Assembly (NCBI GenBank): GCA_937957845.1
Contig: CALGOD010000068.1
Coordinates: forward strand, 1-6,312
Length of the DNA: 6,312 bases
Source: an uncultured Nocardiopsis sp.
GTDB lineage: Bacteria > Actinomycetota > Actinomycetes > Streptosporangiales > Streptosporangiaceae
Direction of reading: 5' to 3'
Shown: one piece after another, positions 5,155-6,312 of the stretch
Layout: every line of letters begins with the position of its first letter
Numbering within the stretch: the stretch's first letter is position 1
The notes under the pieces: model-generated
What the model was told of the DNA's origin: nothing
The model's input: only the letters and a program-made list of their open reading frames with translations
Database searches by the model: none
Position numbers and translations under genes: made by a program

Positions 5155-6312
5155 TCACAGATGCTCGGCGGCCCAGGCCCGCAACGCCTCGGTCGCGGCC
5201 TCCTTGCCCATCGGACCGTTCTCCAGACGCAACTCCAGCAGATAGCGGTACGCACGGCCCACCATGGGCCCGGGCTTGATCCCCAGGATCTCCTGGATCT
5301 CGTTGCCGTCCAGGTCCGGGCGGATCCGGTTCAGTTCCTCCTGCTCGGCGAGTTCCTTGATGCGCCGCTCGATGTCGTCGTAGGCGCGCGACAGCGCCGC
5401 CGCCTTGCGTCGGTTCCGGGTGGTGCAGTCGGCCCGGGTGAGAATGTGCAGCCGCTCCAGCTGGGAGCCCGCGTCGCGCGCGTAGCGTCGCACCGCCGAG
5501 TCGGTCCACTCCCCCTTGCCGTAGCCGTGGAAACGCAGATGCAGTTCGACCAGGGTGCTGACGTCGGACACCACGTCCTTGGGGAAGCGCAGCGCGCTGA
5601 GCCTCTTGCGGCTCATCGAGGCGCCCACCACCTCGTGGTGGTGGAAGGTCACCCGCCCGCCCGACTCGAAGGCGCGCGTCTTGGGCTTGCCGATGTCGTG
5701 CAGCAGCGCGGACAGGCGCAGCACCAGGTCGGGCTCGTGTCCGCGTTCCCTCTCCAGCTGGACGGCCTGGTCCAGGACCGTGAGCGAGTGCTCGTAGACG
5801 TCCTTGTGCCGGTGGTGCTCGTCGATCTCCAGGCGCAGCTTGGGGATCTCCGGAAGCACGTACGGGGCCACGCCCAGGTCCACCATCAGTTCGATACCGC
5901 GGCGCGGGTTCGGGCTGAGCATGAGTTTGCTCAGTTCGTCGCGGATGCGCTCGGCGGAGACGATGGACAGGCGGTCGACCATGCCACGGGCGGCCTCGAC
6001 CACCTCGGGCGCCAGGGAGAAATCGAGCTGGGCCGCGAAGCGCACCGCGCGCATGATGCGCAGCGGGTCGTCGTTGAAGGAGTCCTCGGGCCTTCCCGGG
6101 GTTCGCAGCACCTTCTCCCTCAGGTCGGCCAGGCCACCGAAGGGGTCGACGAACTCCAAGGTCGGCAGACGCACCGCCATGGCGTTGACGGTGAAGTCGC
6201 GACGTAGGAGATCGTCCTCGATGTCGGTGCCGTAGGCGACCTCGGGCTTGCGGGACTTGGGCGAGTAGGACTCGCTGCGGTAGGTGGTGATCTCCAGCTG
6301 CAGGCCCTTCTT
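5155..6312 (-). CDS. cca: CCA tRNA nucleotidyltransferase (class II, with HD domain), 5' end cut by window edge
   Basis: This cytosolic enzyme adds or repairs the 3'-terminal CCA of tRNAs without a nucleic-acid template. 385 residues plus a TGA stop (5157-5155) are visible, and the frame continues off the right edge, so the nucleotidyl-transfer loop and DxD residues are not seen. Fragment residues 37-46, RRDFTVNAMA, end the catalytic head domain. DDPLRIMRAVRFAAQLDF (81-98) is the conserved neck segment. An HD phosphohydrolase domain follows, with DEHHRHKDVYEHSL (164-177), ALLHDIGKP carrying H205-D206, and FHHHEVVG (223-230). The C-terminal body ends AWAAEHL. The match to the mycobacterial and streptomycete enzyme (often named pcnA there) is strong from memory. 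It is a CCA enzyme rather than poly(A) polymerase on that likeness, not on biochemical evidence. It converges with the transporter gene. The internal ATG at 6180 is not the start, since the motif before it belongs to the protein. Confidence 0.96.
   Translation of the reverse strand, partial: KKGLQLEITTYRSESYSPKSRKPEVAYGTDIEDDLLRRDFTVNAMAVRLPTLEFVDPFGGLADLREKVLRTPGRPEDSFNDDPLRIMRAVRFAAQLDFSLAPEVVEAARGMVDRLSIVSAERIRDELSKLMLSPNPRRGIELMVDLGVAPYVLPEIPKLRLEIDEHHRHKDVYEHSLTVLDQAVQLERERGHEPDLVLRLSALLHDIGKPKTRAFESGGRVTFHHHEVVGASMSRKRLSALRFPKDVVSDVSTLVELHLRFHGYGKGEWTDSAVRRYARDAGSQLERLHILTRADCTTRNRRKAAALSRAYDDIERRIKELAEQEELNRIRPDLDGNEIQEILGIKPGPMVGRAYRYLLELRLENGPMGKEAATEALRAWAAEHL

Noticed and set aside
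5038..6207. 389-codon plus-strand open frame opposite the CCA enzyme gene
   Set aside because: It is antisense to a well-supported gene with no family likeness, and it would run over the convergent terminator.

Overview
The window is about 6.3 kb of GC-rich DNA with strong G/C preference at third codon positions and GTG starts. It comes from the chromosome of a filamentous or related actinomycete. The proteins read most like Streptomyces and Streptosporangiales-type homologues (from memory, no search run), and a Nocardiopsis/Thermobifida-type relative is a guess. I see no phage, insertion sequence, CRISPR, tRNA or rRNA.

Layout, left to right. (1) Positions 1-1674, minus strand: a class A (bifunctional) penicillin-binding protein cut by the left edge. 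It has a remarkable 205-residue cytoplasmic tail that is 31% arginine with no lysine, then one membrane anchor, a complete GT51 glycosyltransferase domain and only the first residues of the transpeptidase half. (2) Positions 1675-2562: an 888-bp divergent intergenic region with no convincing gene. It dips to about 48% GC near 2021-2080, where possible promoters for the PBP lie. Close to ino1 it can form a branched RNA structure. (3) Positions 2563-3633, plus strand: ino1, inositol-1-phosphate synthase, followed by a hairpin terminator. (4) Positions 3715-5010, plus strand: a 12-helix major facilitator transporter whose GTG start sits 7 nt after a TANNNT -10 box, so it may be translated from a leaderless mRNA. 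(5) Positions 5011-5154: a convergent gap with two small hairpins. (6) Positions 5155-6312, minus strand: CCA tRNA nucleotidyltransferase, cut at its N-terminus by the right edge.

The genes are mostly separate housekeeping units rather than one operon. The PBP polymerises peptidoglycan. Ino1 supplies inositol phosphate for mycothiol and phosphatidylinositol lipids. The transporter's substrate is unknown. The CCA enzyme matures tRNAs. The order PBP / ino1 / transporter / CCA enzyme resembles a conserved actinobacterial neighbourhood as I remember it, but the PadR-type regulator I would expect between PBP and ino1 is not here. I found no convincing new multi-gene system. The points most worth a second look are the structured leader of ino1, the missing regulator, the leaderless transporter start and the repeat-built arginine tail of the PBP.
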